The notes below the pieces were generated by a model. That model made no database searches. It was not told the DNA's origin and saw nothing but the letters and a program-made list of their open reading frames with translations. Positions 1-9,064 of a stretch of 64,000 nt of DNA are shown piece after piece. Where the stretch lies: contig JADZER010000048.1 in the NCBI GenBank assembly GCA_020850415.1, positions 47,727-111,726 of the forward strand. The letters are read 5' to 3'. How positions within the stretch are numbered: the first letter of the stretch is position 1; every line of letters starts with the position of its first letter. The translations under genes and the position numbers were made by a program. The DNA is from Phycisphaerales bacterium (GTDB lineage Bacteria > Planctomycetota > Phycisphaerae > Phycisphaerales > UBA1924).

Positions 1-3000
1 TTGAGGCTGAGGGCGTAGCCGGCATCTTCGTGGCGCCGGCGGGGGTCAACCCGGAAGCCGTGCTCGGCGCCCTGCCCGGCGTCCGGCGCGTCGTGGCCGT
101 CGCCGGCCGGGGCGTGCTCGGCGCCGTGGTCGCCCCCGTGGTGCGCCTCGGCGATCGCGTCCACCGGCGTGGTGATCGCGGGGTTGGGGTTGGTGACCCG
201 CATGAGGTGGCTCGTGCGGGGGCGGGTGTTGAGGTAGCCGAGCAGGAGGTAGGACCTCTGGCTGGTGCGGGTCTTGCTCACGCGGCTGTCGGGATCGACG
301 ATGTTGCCGAAGACGATGGACCCGGTGGGGCAGGCCTGCTCGCACGCGACCTGGAAGTACCCGTCGGGGATGGTCGACAGCCCCTGGACCTTCGCCGAGG
401 CGCGGGCCGAGTTGATCCGCTGGAGGCAGTAGGTGCACTTCTCCATCACGCCGCGGGCGCGGACCGTGACATTGGGGTTGTGCTTCATCTTCTGGATCTC
501 ATCGAGCTTGGCGCGGAGGCGCGGCGGGATGAGGTTCTGGTTGAAGGTCGAGCCCTGCCCGGCGTTGTGGGTCTGATCCCTGATGCTCTCGGGCACATAC
601 TTGGGATCGAACCCGCCGTTCTGCTTGGCCTGGGCCCAGTCGAAGAAGTTGAACCGCCGGGCCTTGTAGGGGCAGTTGTTCATGCAGTACCGGGTGCCGA
701 TGCACCGGTTGTACGCCATGACATTGAGCCCCTCGCGGTCGTGCACGGTGGCGGTGACGGGGCAGACCGTCTCGCAGGGGGCGTTCTCGCACTGGGTGCA
801 GCCGACGGGCTGGTTGATGACCCGCTCGGGGTGCTCCAGATCCTCGCCGACGAAGTACCGGTCGATGCGGATCCACTGCATCTCACGCCCCTTGGCGACC
901 TCCTTCTTGCCGACGACGGGGATGTTGTTCTCGCTCTGGCAGGCGATGGTGCAGGCGTTGCACCCGGTGCACGAGGCCAGATCGATCGTCATGCCCCACT
1001 GCAGGCCCTTGGAGTACTCCGACCCGGGCTTGGCGTTGCCGTGCCCCTCGTTCATCGGGTTCGGGTAGATCGACTTGTTCGCCGGGGTGTGGGCGAGCTC
1101 GCCGAGCTTCTCGGCCACCGAGAGCGCCGCGTCGTCCCCGCTGGTGTCGAAGGGATCGGCGACCACGCCATGGGTCGGGCCGTGCTCGGCGGCGCCCGCG
1201 TGGGTCTCCCACGCCGGCTTGTCGAGCCAGCGGGCGATCGGCTTGCGGTCGGCGATCGTCCAGTGGGTCTGCGTGCTCGAGATCGGGTAGCCGCCGGACG
1301 CCCTCTCGAGCTTGCCGGCGCGGACCAGCAGGCCGTCGGTCGAGTTGCGGAGGGCGTAGGTGTTGAAGCCGACTCCGTCGCCGATGAGCCCGGCGTGCGT
1401 GCGCCCATACCCGAGGGTGACCGCGGCGACATTGTCGGCCATGCCGGGGCAGATCCAGACGGGCAGCTGCATCGAACGCCCGCCCACGCTAAGCGTGGCC
1501 ATCCTGGCCTCGGGCTCCTGCCTGGCGGTGTAGTCGTCCGGGGTGAGGTTCAGCGCCCTGGCGGTCGCGGGGCTGACGACGACCGGGTTGTCCCACACCA
1601 CCTTGGTGACGGGGTGGGGCATCTCCTGGAGCCAGGGGTTGTTGGCGAGGCTCCCGTCGCCGACCGCGCCGGTGGAGAACACCACATCGATCGACGACTC
1701 GTTGGGGGCGGCGCCGAGCTCCACCGCCGCGAGTGCCTTGGCGACCTCGGCGGCACGGACCGCGGGGGCCTCGGTGGCGCCGGCGGAGTTGGGGACGAAC
1801 CCGTCGTGCAGGGCCCGCTTCCACTTGGTGAGGAACCCGCCGTCGGTCGGGGCGGTGCCCATGACCTTGGCCCACGCCGCCTGGACGATGTCGTGCCCGT
1901 CGGGCGCGTCGTCGCCGGCGAGGAACGCCAGCAGCTCGAGGTCGCTCATCGCCGGCTCGTAGAGCGGGGCGATCATGGGCTGGATCGGCGCGACGGTGCC
2001 GTCGTTGGCGACCGTGTCGCCCCAGGCCTCGAGCCAGTGGGCGCCGTTGAGCGACCAGGTGGACGCCGCCTCGGTCTCGCTCTTGCCGACGCTGAGGCAA
2101 ACCCGGGCGCCGACCCTGCCGAACGCCGGGGCGAAGTCCAGGTCGGCCGGGGCGTCGAAGACCGGGTTGGTGTTGACGCAGACGACGGTCCGGACGCTCC
2201 CCGACGCCATGTCGCTGACCAGCGAGCGGAGCCCGCCGAGCGACGAGGCCGCGAGGTCGCCGGCCTGCTCGAGATAGCTCACCGTCGTGCCCGCGTTGCC
2301 GAGGGCCGCGTTGATCGCGTGGGCCAGGGCGTGCACGGGCGCGGGCTGCGAGGCGCCGGCCGCGATGACGGAGTGGCCCAGATGGCCGGGGGCGAGCAGG
2401 TCCTCGGCGAGCAGCTCGATGAACTTCTTGTCCTTGGTGGCGGTCGGGATGGCGTCGAAGGGCGCGGCGCCGGCCTCGGCGGCCCCCAGCGCCGCGCGGA
2501 GCTGGGCGTCGTCGTGACGGGCGAGGATGGCCCTGGCCAGCGCGACCGTGAACGCCGCGACCTGCGACGGGGCGAGGCGGACATGGTGGTCGGCCAGCGT
2601 GCCGAGTCCGGAGTGCATCGCCTCGACCGAGTAGATGCGGCTCATCTGGTCGGCCGACTTCCACACGCGCCGCCCGGCGCCGATGGCCCGGGCGTTCGCG
2701 ATCGCGCCGGCCTCGCCGGCCGTGAAGTCGCGGTCGAGCGAGACGATGACGCGGGCCTGGGAGAAGTCGAAGACCTCCCGCATCGCCCTGCCGAAGGCGA
2801 GGCGCGAGCCCTCGTTGGCGGCGTCGCTGCCGGCGGGGTTGTAGGGCACCCACCGCGCGCCGGGGAACCGCTCGAGCACCCGGGCCTTGACCGCGTCCCA
2901 CGCCGGGGTCGAGCGCTGCTCGACGACGAACGCCAGACCGGCGCCCTTGCCCTCGTACGCGTGGAAGTGCTCGCGGGCCCAGGCCTTGAAATCGTCCCAG

Positions 3001-3548
3001 GTCGCGGCCAGGCGCCCGCGGGCGGGGTTCTGATACTCGGGGAACTTCAGGCGGTCGGGGTCATAGATCGCCAGCGGGCTCGCCAGCGCGAAGGGGCTGC
3101 ACTTGCCGCGGTTGTTGGGGTGGAGCGGGTTGCCATCGACCTTGGTGGGCCGGCCCTCGTGGGTCTCGACGAGCAGGCCCTCGGCCCCGCCGCCGGGCAG
3201 GGGCATGCTGGTGGCATAGAACAGCGGCTTGCCGGGGACGATGTGCTCGGGGACATTCTGCGAGTAGGTGAGGATCTTGTGGTCGGGTCGTCGGCAGCCG
3301 GGGATGGTGGCGGCGCCGGCGAGCGCCAGGCTGGCGCCCATGAGCTTGACGAAGTCCCGCCGGGAGGCGCCCGCCATCTCGGAGGCGCCGGCGGGGAACT
3401 CCCGGCCGAGGAGCTCCTGGAACGCGTCGGTCTGGGCGAACTCCTCGACGCTCCGCCAGGCGCGCGGGCCGGCGACGGCCCCCGCGCGCGACGCGACCGC
3501 CTTGGCTGGGAGTCGGCCGCGGGTTGATGGACACTGGTCGTGTGTCAT
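1..3548 (-). CDS. actB: Alternative complex III subunit ActB (molybdopterin oxidoreductase-like, Fe-S), 3' end outside window
   Basis: Large fused Fe-S subunit of alternative complex III, the quinol-oxidising complex that replaces cytochrome bc1 in many planctomycetes and Bacteroidetes. The ATG at 3548 opens a frame with no stop before base 1, so at least 1182 codons are present and the C-terminus is missing. Residues 61-85 carry a twin-arginine signal (ASRRDFVKLMGAS). A long molybdopterin oxidoreductase-like part follows, then a ferredoxin-like part with cysteine clusters: CTGCNACTIACQ near residue 857, CTQCENAPCETVCP near 915, CIGTRYCMNNCPYK near 948, CTYCLQRIN near 1036 and CEQACPTGS near 1069. 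A His/Glu/Asp-rich stretch precedes the window edge. It lies 61 bases downstream of actA in the same direction. The family assignment is firm. Confidence 0.93.
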   Translation of the reverse strand, partial: MTHDQCPSTRGRLPAKAVASRAGAVAGPRAWRSVEEFAQTDAFQELLGREFPAGASEMAGASRRDFVKLMGASLALAGAATIPGCRRPDHKILTYSQNVPEHIVPGKPLFYATSMPLPGGGAEGLLVETHEGRPTKVDGNPLHPNNRGKCSPFALASPLAIYDPDRLKFPEYQNPARGRLAATWDDFKAWAREHFHAYEGKGAGLAFVVEQRSTPAWDAVKARVLERFPGARWVPYNPAGSDAANEGSRLAFGRAMREVFDFSQARVIVSLDRDFTAGEAGAIANARAIGAGRRVWKSADQMSRIYSVEAMHSGLGTLADHHVRLAPSQVAAFTVALARAILARHDDAQLRAALGAAEAGAAPFDAIPTATKDKKFIELLAEDLLAPGHLGHSVIAAGASQPAPVHALAHAINAALGNAGTTVSYLEQAGDLAASSLGGLRSLVSDMASGSVRTVVCVNTNPVFDAPADLDFAPAFGRVGARVCLSVGKSETEAASTWSLNGAHWLEAWGDTVANDGTVAPIQPMIAPLYEPAMSDLELLAFLAGDDAPDGHDIVQAAWAKVMGTAPTDGGFLTKWKRALHDGFVPNSAGATEAPAVRAAEVAKALAAVELGAAPNESSIDVVFSTGAVGDGSLANNPWLQEMPHPVTKVVWDNPVVVSPATARALNLTPDDYTARQEPEARMATLSVGGRSMQLPVWICPGMADNVAAVTLGYGRTHAGLIGDGVGFNTYALRNSTDGLLVRAGKLERASGGYPISSTQTHWTIADRKPIARWLDKPAWETHAGAAEHGPTHGVVADPFDTSGDDAALSVAEKLGELAHTPANKSIYPNPMNEGHGNAKPGSEYSKGLQWGMTIDLASCTGCNACTIACQSENNIPVVGKKEVAKGREMQWIRIDRYFVGEDLEHPERVINQPVGCTQCENAPCETVCPVTATVHDREGLNVMAYNRCIGTRYCMNNCPYKARRFNFFDWAQAKQNGGFDPKYVPESIRDQTHNAGQGSTFNQNLIPPRLRAKLDEIQKMKHNPNVTVRARGVMEKCTYCLQRINSARASAKVQGLSTIPDGYFQVACEQACPTGSIVFGNIVDPDSRVSKTRTSQRSYLLLGYLNTRPRTSHLMRVTNPNPAITTPVDAIAEAHHGGDHGAEHAPAGDGHDAPDAGQGAEHGFRVDPRRRHEDAGYALSL

Positions 3549-3609
3549 GCTCGCTCTCGCTTGCTGTCGATCGAAGCCTGAAGTCTGAACCAGGAAGCCG
3601 CGCCGTCGA

Positions 3610-4305
3610 TCACTGGTGGCACGCCCCGCACGCCTGGGGCGGCGAGTCCCAGAGCCGGTCCACGAGGTCGGTCGTGTTGGCCGAGCCGGCGCCCATGGCG
3701 CGGTCCTCGAGCTCGCGCTGCACCCAGAGCAGGTCGGTGACCTTCTCGGGCGGGACCAGCGCGCTCTCGGGGTGACGGTGGCAGTCGAGGCACCAGCCCA
3801 TGCCCAGGCCCTGGTCCTGGTACACGACCGGCATCGACATGATCTGCCCGTGGCAGGAGTAGCAGCTCACGCCGGCCGTCAGGTGGACATCGTGCGGGAA
3901 GTTCCGCACATAGTCGGGCAGCTTGTGCACCCGGCGCCACTCGATGGACGCGTCCGCATCAAAGGCATCGCGGATGAACTGCACCTTCTCGTCGGTCGCG
4001 GTGGAGAGCGCTGTGCTCACGCGCCCCTGGGCGTGGCAGCCGTTGCAGGTCGCCACATTGGGGATGTTCGCCTCGGACGACTGCTCGATCTTGGTGTGGC
4101 AGTAGCGGCAGTCGATGCCCAGCTTGCCCGCGTGGATCTGGTGGTTGAACCCGGCGCCGGGCTGGACGGGGCTGTACCCGACCTCGAAGAAGTCGGGCGT
4201 CGCCCAGTACCAGGTGCCGACGACCACCGCCACCACGCCGCCCACAGACGCGAACGCACCCAGCGTCGGCAGGGCGTTCATCCACTTCGGAAAGATGACC
4301 GACAC
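3610..4305 (-). CDS. actA: Alternative complex III multiheme cytochrome c ActA
   Basis: Pentaheme cytochrome c subunit of alternative complex III. The 231-residue protein has one N-terminal membrane segment (about residues 11-32, after VSVIFPKWMNALP) and five CxxCH heme motifs in order: CRYCH, CNGCH, CYSCH, CLDCH and CGACH, the last almost at the C-terminus. The GTG start at 4305 is preferred because AAGGAG sits six bases upstream and the protein then begins like other ActA proteins. An in-frame ATG at 4350 would add 15 residues and has no comparable ribosome binding site. It is the first gene of the minus-strand act operon. The 243-base gap upstream is shared with the divergent heme A synthase gene. 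Confidence 0.92.
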   Translation of the reverse strand: MSVIFPKWMNALPTLGAFASVGGVVAVVVGTWYWATPDFFEVGYSPVQPGAGFNHQIHAGKLGIDCRYCHTKIEQSSEANIPNVATCNGCHAQGRVSTALSTATDEKVQFIRDAFDADASIEWRRVHKLPDYVRNFPHDVHLTAGVSCYSCHGQIMSMPVVYQDQGLGMGWCLDCHRHPESALVPPEKVTDLLWVQRELEDRAMGAGSANTTDLVDRLWDSPPQACGACHQ

Positions 4306-4548
4306 TGTGTGCTCCTTCCACCACCGCCCTTGGGGGGGCCGGCTGAGCATTCACGCGACACGACGGGCATGGCCGGGCGCGAACCCGGCTCGACGGCAAC
4401 CGCAGCTTTAGGGCAGAAATGTCCGCACCTTCGCCCTGGTTTGTCAACTCAGCCCCCCACGCGGCGGGCAATTGAGACTCGTTCGCAGCAATCTCCCGAG
4501 TTCTCAAGTCACCCACCATATCGGACTTGGCCTACCATTCCCACCATC

Positions 4549-5982
4549 ATGCGGCACCAAGCAAATACCAAATACGACAATCCAGGGTTCAATTTGGACT
4601 GCAACCGGGTGCTTTCACTAGGTCTCGGCGTCGCCGTCGGGGTCTGGATCGTCTGGTTCGCTCTCAACATACCCGGTCTGACGCTGAGGCCCGGCGTAGT
4701 CGGCCCCGGGGTCACCGTCGCCTGGTTGCTCCTCGCCACCCTCGGGGCGCGCTGGGCCCGGCCCGGGCTGGCGGGGGCGGTGCTCGCGGGGCTCCTGACG
4801 GCCGCGGTGAGCCTGATGGCGTTCGGCTCCGTGCTCGTGGAGCAACCGGACCCGGCCGCGTACGCCGAGGGGGCGGCTCCTGCCCTGCCCGCGGCCCCGC
4901 TGCTGGTGCTGGGGTTCCTGGCGTTCGGGGCCGCGGTCGGTGGCGCGGGGGCGGCCCTCGCGGGGGCCACGCGGGCCATCCCGCCGGTCACCGAGCCGCC
5001 GGGCGATCCCTGGCTGAGCCGCCTGGCGGCGGTGGTGGCGGTGGTCTACATCCCGCTGGTGCTGCTCGGGGGGCTGGTGACCAGCACCGAGGCTGGGATG
5101 GCGGTGCGGGGCTGGCCCGACACCTTCGGGGCCAACATGTTCCTGTACCCGATCAGCCTGATGTCCCAGCCGCGGATCTTCCTGGAGCATTCGCACCGGC
5201 TGTTCGGCTCGCTGGCGGGGATCGCGACACTGCTGCTGCTCCTGCGGGTGATGCTCGATCCTGGGGCGCGTCGCCAGTTCGGGGTGTGGACCGCCCCGCT
5301 GTTCGTCGCGGTGTGCGTACAGGGGGTGCTGGGCGGGCTGCGGGTGGTGCAGAACAACCCGTACCTGGGCGCCCTGCACGGGGCGTTCGGGCAGGTCGTA
5401 CTCGCGTACGCGGCGGTGCTGGCGCTATGGATGTCCCCGATGTACCGCTCCGTGCGCACGATCGCGGGCGATATCGTCACCCGCCCGCTCCGGGTGCTGA
5501 CCACCGGCGCGCTGCACATCTCGCTGTTCCAGCTCCTGCTGGGCGCGATGTATCGGCACCTGCGCCGGGACGAGAGCCCCGGCTCGTTCCATGTGCTGCT
5601 GACGCACGCGGCGGTGTCGTTCGCGGTGGTAGTCTTCGCGATCCTCGCGGGGTCGGTGCTGCTCAAGTTCTCACGCGAGCACCGGGACCAGCTCTCCCCG
5701 GTGGCGGGGCGCATCCGCTGCAACGGCATCGCGATGCACGCGCTCGTGGCGTTGCAGTTCGCCCTGGGGTGGGCCGCGTTCATCATCGTGACCACCGCCG
5801 ACAAGCGGGAGGGAGGCGTCCCCACCGCCGACCAGCTCGGGCAGGCCCACGCCGTGCCCCTGGCGGAGGTGCTGGTGGGGACGGCCCACCAGGTGAACGG
5901 CGCGGCGTTCCTGGTCGTCGCGATGCTGGGCTGGGCGTGGGGCCGGCGGATCCACAAGGCCGCCCGCCGCCCCTCGGTCTGA
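4549..5982 (+). CDS. ctaA: Heme A synthase (CtaA/COX15 family)
   Basis: Membrane enzyme that oxidises the C8 methyl group of heme O to give heme A for aa3-type oxidases. The 477-residue protein is hydrophobic throughout. It has an N-terminal extension with about four membrane segments (residues 22-145), then the family core: GGLVTSTEAGMAVRGWPDTFG near 174-194, EHSHRLFGSLAG with two histidines near 213-224, and QGVLGGLRVV followed by a conserved GALHG. The extension is longer than in the typical 300-350 residue enzyme. The gene is divergent from actA, which fits a shared role in building the respiratory chain. The ATG has no obvious Shine-Dalgarno sequence, so the start is less certain than the function. 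Confidence 0.88.
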   Translation: MRHQANTKYDNPGFNLDCNRVLSLGLGVAVGVWIVWFALNIPGLTLRPGVVGPGVTVAWLLLATLGARWARPGLAGAVLAGLLTAAVSLMAFGSVLVEQPDPAAYAEGAAPALPAAPLLVLGFLAFGAAVGGAGAALAGATRAIPPVTEPPGDPWLSRLAAVVAVVYIPLVLLGGLVTSTEAGMAVRGWPDTFGANMFLYPISLMSQPRIFLEHSHRLFGSLAGIATLLLLLRVMLDPGARRQFGVWTAPLFVAVCVQGVLGGLRVVQNNPYLGALHGAFGQVVLAYAAVLALWMSPMYRSVRTIAGDIVTRPLRVLTTGALHISLFQLLLGAMYRHLRRDESPGSFHVLLTHAAVSFAVVVFAILAGSVLLKFSREHRDQLSPVAGRIRCNGIAMHALVALQFALGWAAFIIVTTADKREGGVPTADQLGQAHAVPLAEVLVGTAHQVNGAAFLVVAMLGWAWGRRIHKAARRPSV

Positions 5983-6138
5983 CCGCTCCGCGAAATCGGA
6001 TCGGGGCGACCACCAAGGAAAGCCGAAGATTCCGGCTCGTGTCCGGGCCGGGTCGATGGATACTGACCACGGGCCGACCGGCAATCAACCGGGCGCCCGG
6101 GCGTTGACCCGACCGAGGATCGACCACAGGAGGCGAGC

Positions 6139-7668
6139 ATGGCGACCACGGCATCACGGGGCATCTCGGGCAGCGCTCTGGCCCCTCTGCGGCGAGAGTC
6201 GTTCGGGTACGCCGAGGCGCGTCACCTGCTGCTTCGGGCGGGGTTCGGGGGCACCCCCGACCAGATCCAGACCCTGGTCGAGTGGGGGCCGGAGAAGGCG
6301 GTCTCGCACCTGGTGGAGGTCGCCAAGGCGCCGACGCACCCGGTCGAGGCCGAGCGATTCGACAGCGCCATCATGGGCGAGCCGAGCCCGGAGACCGAGG
6401 CCCGGTACCGGCGGGCGCGCCAGACGAGCGACGAGGAGGAGCTGGCCAGGCTGCGTCTCGAGCGCCAGCGCCGGCAGGCCGCGGACCGCCAGCAGGTCCG
6501 GGACATGCAGCGATGGTGGCTGATCCGGATGATCGAGACGCCCCGCCCGCTGGAAGAGAAGATGACGCTCTTCTGGCACGGGCACTTCGCGACCAGCTAC
6601 CGCACGATCGAGGACAGCTACCACATGCTGCTGCAGAACCAGCTGTTCCGCAGCAACGCGGTGGGCAGCTTCGCGACGCTGATGCACCAGATCATCCGCG
6701 ACCCGGCGATGCTCGCGTACCTCGACAACAACGACAGCCGCAAGAACAGGCCCAACGAGAACCTCGCCCGCGAGCTGATGGAGCTGTTCAGCCTGGGCGT
6801 GGGCAGCTACAGCGAGCAGGACATCAAGGAGGGCGCCCGGGCGCTCACCGGGTACACCTTCGTCGACGACCGCTTCGAGCTCCGGAAGGAGAACCACGAC
6901 ACGGGCGCCAAGCAGATCCTCGGCAAGCGGGGCAACATGAGCGGCGACGACTTCGTCCGTGCCATCCTCGACCAGCCGGTCTGCTCGATGTACATGACCC
7001 GCAAGCTGTACCGGTTCTTCGCGGCCGATCTGCCCGACGAGCGCGAGCCGATCGACCCCGAGACCGCGGCGGTCCTCCGCGAGCTGGCCTCGCTGATGGG
7101 CCGCACCGACTACCAGCTCGCGCCCGTGCTCACCAGGCTCTTCACCAGCGAGCACTTCTACAGCCCCGCGGTGATGAACCAGCGGATCAAGAGCCCGGCG
7201 GAGCTGATCGTCGGGGCGGTCCGCTCGATGCACACGCCGGTGCGCGACCTGAATGTGCTGCTGGACGCGATGGCGCTGATGGGGCAGAACATCCTGTTCC
7301 CCCCCAGCGTCGCGGGGTGGGACGGCGAGCGGAGCTGGATCAACACCTCCACGCTGTATGTCCGGCAGAACATCATGGCGTACCTGCTCACGGGGCGCAC
7401 GCCGCGGGGCTACGACGCCCTGGCCGACGAGCAGCGGTTCGACCCCTCGACCATCCTGGGCCAGCTCGCGAAGGCCGACCCCGGGGCGGCGAAGGACCCC
7501 GGGCGCGTCGTGGACTACCTGCTGCGCTTCGCCATTGGCCAGGCCCCGACGCACGCGCACGCCACGCTCGCCGAGTTCGTCGCCTCCCACGGCGGGGAGG
7601 TCACCGACGACATGATCACCGGCCTGCTCCTCCTGATCACCGCCATGCCCGAGTACCAGCTCACCTGA
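6139..7668 (+). CDS. DUF1800 domain-containing protein
   Basis: A 509-residue DUF1800 protein. The biochemical role of this family is not established. Members are common in planctomycetes and usually sit directly before a DUF1501 gene, as here. Visible family features are the N-terminal EARHLLLRAGFGGTPDQI, the central TLFWHGHFATSY, DNNDSRKNRPNENLARELME (about residues 195-214) and EGARALTGYTF, plus a C-terminal GQNILFPPSVAGWDG. No export signal is apparent. The ATG at 6139 is preceded by AGGAGG at 6128-6133. Only 34 bases separate it from the DUF1501 gene, so the two are probably co-transcribed. Confidence 0.88.
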   Translation: MATTASRGISGSALAPLRRESFGYAEARHLLLRAGFGGTPDQIQTLVEWGPEKAVSHLVEVAKAPTHPVEAERFDSAIMGEPSPETEARYRRARQTSDEEELARLRLERQRRQAADRQQVRDMQRWWLIRMIETPRPLEEKMTLFWHGHFATSYRTIEDSYHMLLQNQLFRSNAVGSFATLMHQIIRDPAMLAYLDNNDSRKNRPNENLARELMELFSLGVGSYSEQDIKEGARALTGYTFVDDRFELRKENHDTGAKQILGKRGNMSGDDFVRAILDQPVCSMYMTRKLYRFFAADLPDEREPIDPETAAVLRELASLMGRTDYQLAPVLTRLFTSEHFYSPAVMNQRIKSPAELIVGAVRSMHTPVRDLNVLLDAMALMGQNILFPPSVAGWDGERSWINTSTLYVRQNIMAYLLTGRTPRGYDALADEQRFDPSTILGQLAKADPGAAKDPGRVVDYLLRFAIGQAPTHAHATLAEFVASHGGEVTDDMITGLLLLITAMPEYQLT

Positions 7669-7702
7669 TCCCCGACCCAAGCCGCACCACACGAGGCACA
7701 CC

Positions 7703-9058
7703 ATGGACCTCCACCACAGCCGAGCCTTCACCCGCCGCCATTTCCTCGGGACCGGTCTGACCCTCGCCTCGGCGAGCGTCGCGCTGCCGGCGTTCATCCA
7801 GCGGTCCGCGTTCGGCCTGCCGATGGCGGCGCCGGGGATGTCCTCGATCCCGGGGGTCAACGAGGACAACATCCTGGTGATCCTCCAACTCAGCGGCGGG
7901 AACGACGGGCTGAACACCGTCGTACCGCACACCGACGACAACTACTACCGCAAACGCCCCGGCATCGGCATCGGCGCCGAGCGCGTGCTGACGCTCCGGA
8001 AGAACGACCCCGTCGGCCTGCACCCCTCGCTCGCCCCGTTCAAGGAGCTGCACGACAACGGTCTGCTCACGGTCGTGCAGGGCGTGGGCTACCCCAACCC
8101 CAACCGCTCGCACTTCAAGAGCATGGATATCTGGCACACGGCCGATACCTCCGGCACGGGCGACGGGTGGCTCGGGCGGTATTTCGACGCCGAGTGCTGC
8201 GGCTACGGCAAGGGCGAGTCGGGCACGCCCGAAGGCTCGACGCCTCCACAGGCCCCGAGCGCAAGCCCGGGAACAGGCGAGATGCAGGGCCAGCCCGGCA
8301 TCGCCATCGGGCGTGAGGCGCCGCTCGCCATGCAGGGACGCAAGGCCAAGCCCATCAGCTTCGAGACGCCCGACCTCTTCCGCTGGACCGGCGAGGATGT
8401 TCACGAGTCGCTCGCCGGCCCCTACGGCGAGATCACCCAGCACGGCGTGCGCGACGGCGTGCCGCCGGATTCCGCGGCGGGCTTCCTCATGCGCACGGCG
8501 CTGGACGCGCAGGTCTCCAGCGACCTCATCCGCCGCGCCGTGAGCCAGACGCCGCTGGCGCAATACCCCGGCAACGCCCTCGGGCGCGACATGGCGATGG
8601 TGGCGAGCATGATCCGCGCGGGGCTCTCCACGCGCGTGTACTATGTCTCCCTCGGCGGGTTCGACACGCACGCCGGGCAGGGCAACCAGAACGGCCGCCA
8701 CGCCCAGCTCCTCGACACCTTCGCCACCGCGCTCCGCGCGTTCTATCAGGACCTCAAGGCCAGCGAGAACGACCGACGCGTGCTCACGATGGTGTTCAGC
8801 GAGTTCGGCCGGCGTGTCGCCCAGAACGCCTCGGGCGGCACCGACCACGGCACCGCGGCCCCCATGTTCCTGCTCGGCCCGATGGTCAAGCCCGGCCTCG
8901 TCGGCTCGCACCCCTCGCTCGCCGACCTCGACGAGGGCGACCTCAAGTACCAGATCGACTTCCGCGGCGTGTACGCGACGATCTTGGAGGACTGGCTGAG
9001 CGCCGACAGCCGGGCGATCCTCGAGGCCACCTACCGCAAGGTCGCGGTGCTGGCGTAG
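7703..9058 (+). CDS. DUF1501 domain-containing Tat-exported protein
   Basis: A 451-residue DUF1501 protein (sulfatase/phosphatase-like fold family, substrate unknown). It starts with a twin-arginine signal, RAFTRRHFLGTG at residues 7-18, then a hydrophobic stretch. Family landmarks are LVILQLSGGNDGLNTVVP, NRSHFKSMDIWHTAD, GGFDTHAGQ and the late TMVFSEFGRRVAQNASGGTD. About 22 residues near 172-195 (rich in Gly, Pro, Ser and Thr) look like an insertion between WLGRYFDAEC and GIAIGREAPLAMQ. The DNA there holds a decayed palindrome resembling the repeats at 60035-60116. It is the second gene of a pair with DUF1800 and converges on the NRPS gene, with only six bases between their stop codons. Confidence 0.88.
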   Translation: MDLHHSRAFTRRHFLGTGLTLASASVALPAFIQRSAFGLPMAAPGMSSIPGVNEDNILVILQLSGGNDGLNTVVPHTDDNYYRKRPGIGIGAERVLTLRKNDPVGLHPSLAPFKELHDNGLLTVVQGVGYPNPNRSHFKSMDIWHTADTSGTGDGWLGRYFDAECCGYGKGESGTPEGSTPPQAPSASPGTGEMQGQPGIAIGREAPLAMQGRKAKPISFETPDLFRWTGEDVHESLAGPYGEITQHGVRDGVPPDSAAGFLMRTALDAQVSSDLIRRAVSQTPLAQYPGNALGRDMAMVASMIRAGLSTRVYYVSLGGFDTHAGQGNQNGRHAQLLDTFATALRAFYQDLKASENDRRVLTMVFSEFGRRVAQNASGGTDHGTAAPMFLLGPMVKPGLVGSHPSLADLDEGDLKYQIDFRGVYATILEDWLSADSRAILEATYRKVAVLA

Positions 9059-9064
9059 CGGGCC

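Noticed and set aside
30..3527. A 1165-codon plus-strand open frame opposite actB
   Set aside because: It is the complement of a clearly conserved Fe-S protein. Its sequence is low-complexity Gly/Val/Arg typical of antisense frames in GC-rich DNA and has no recognisable domain.
4306..4350. Upstream ATG for actA at 4350
   Set aside because: The GTG at 4305 has a strong AAGGAG at good distance and matches the usual ActA N-terminus; the extension is Arg/Trp-rich with no role.
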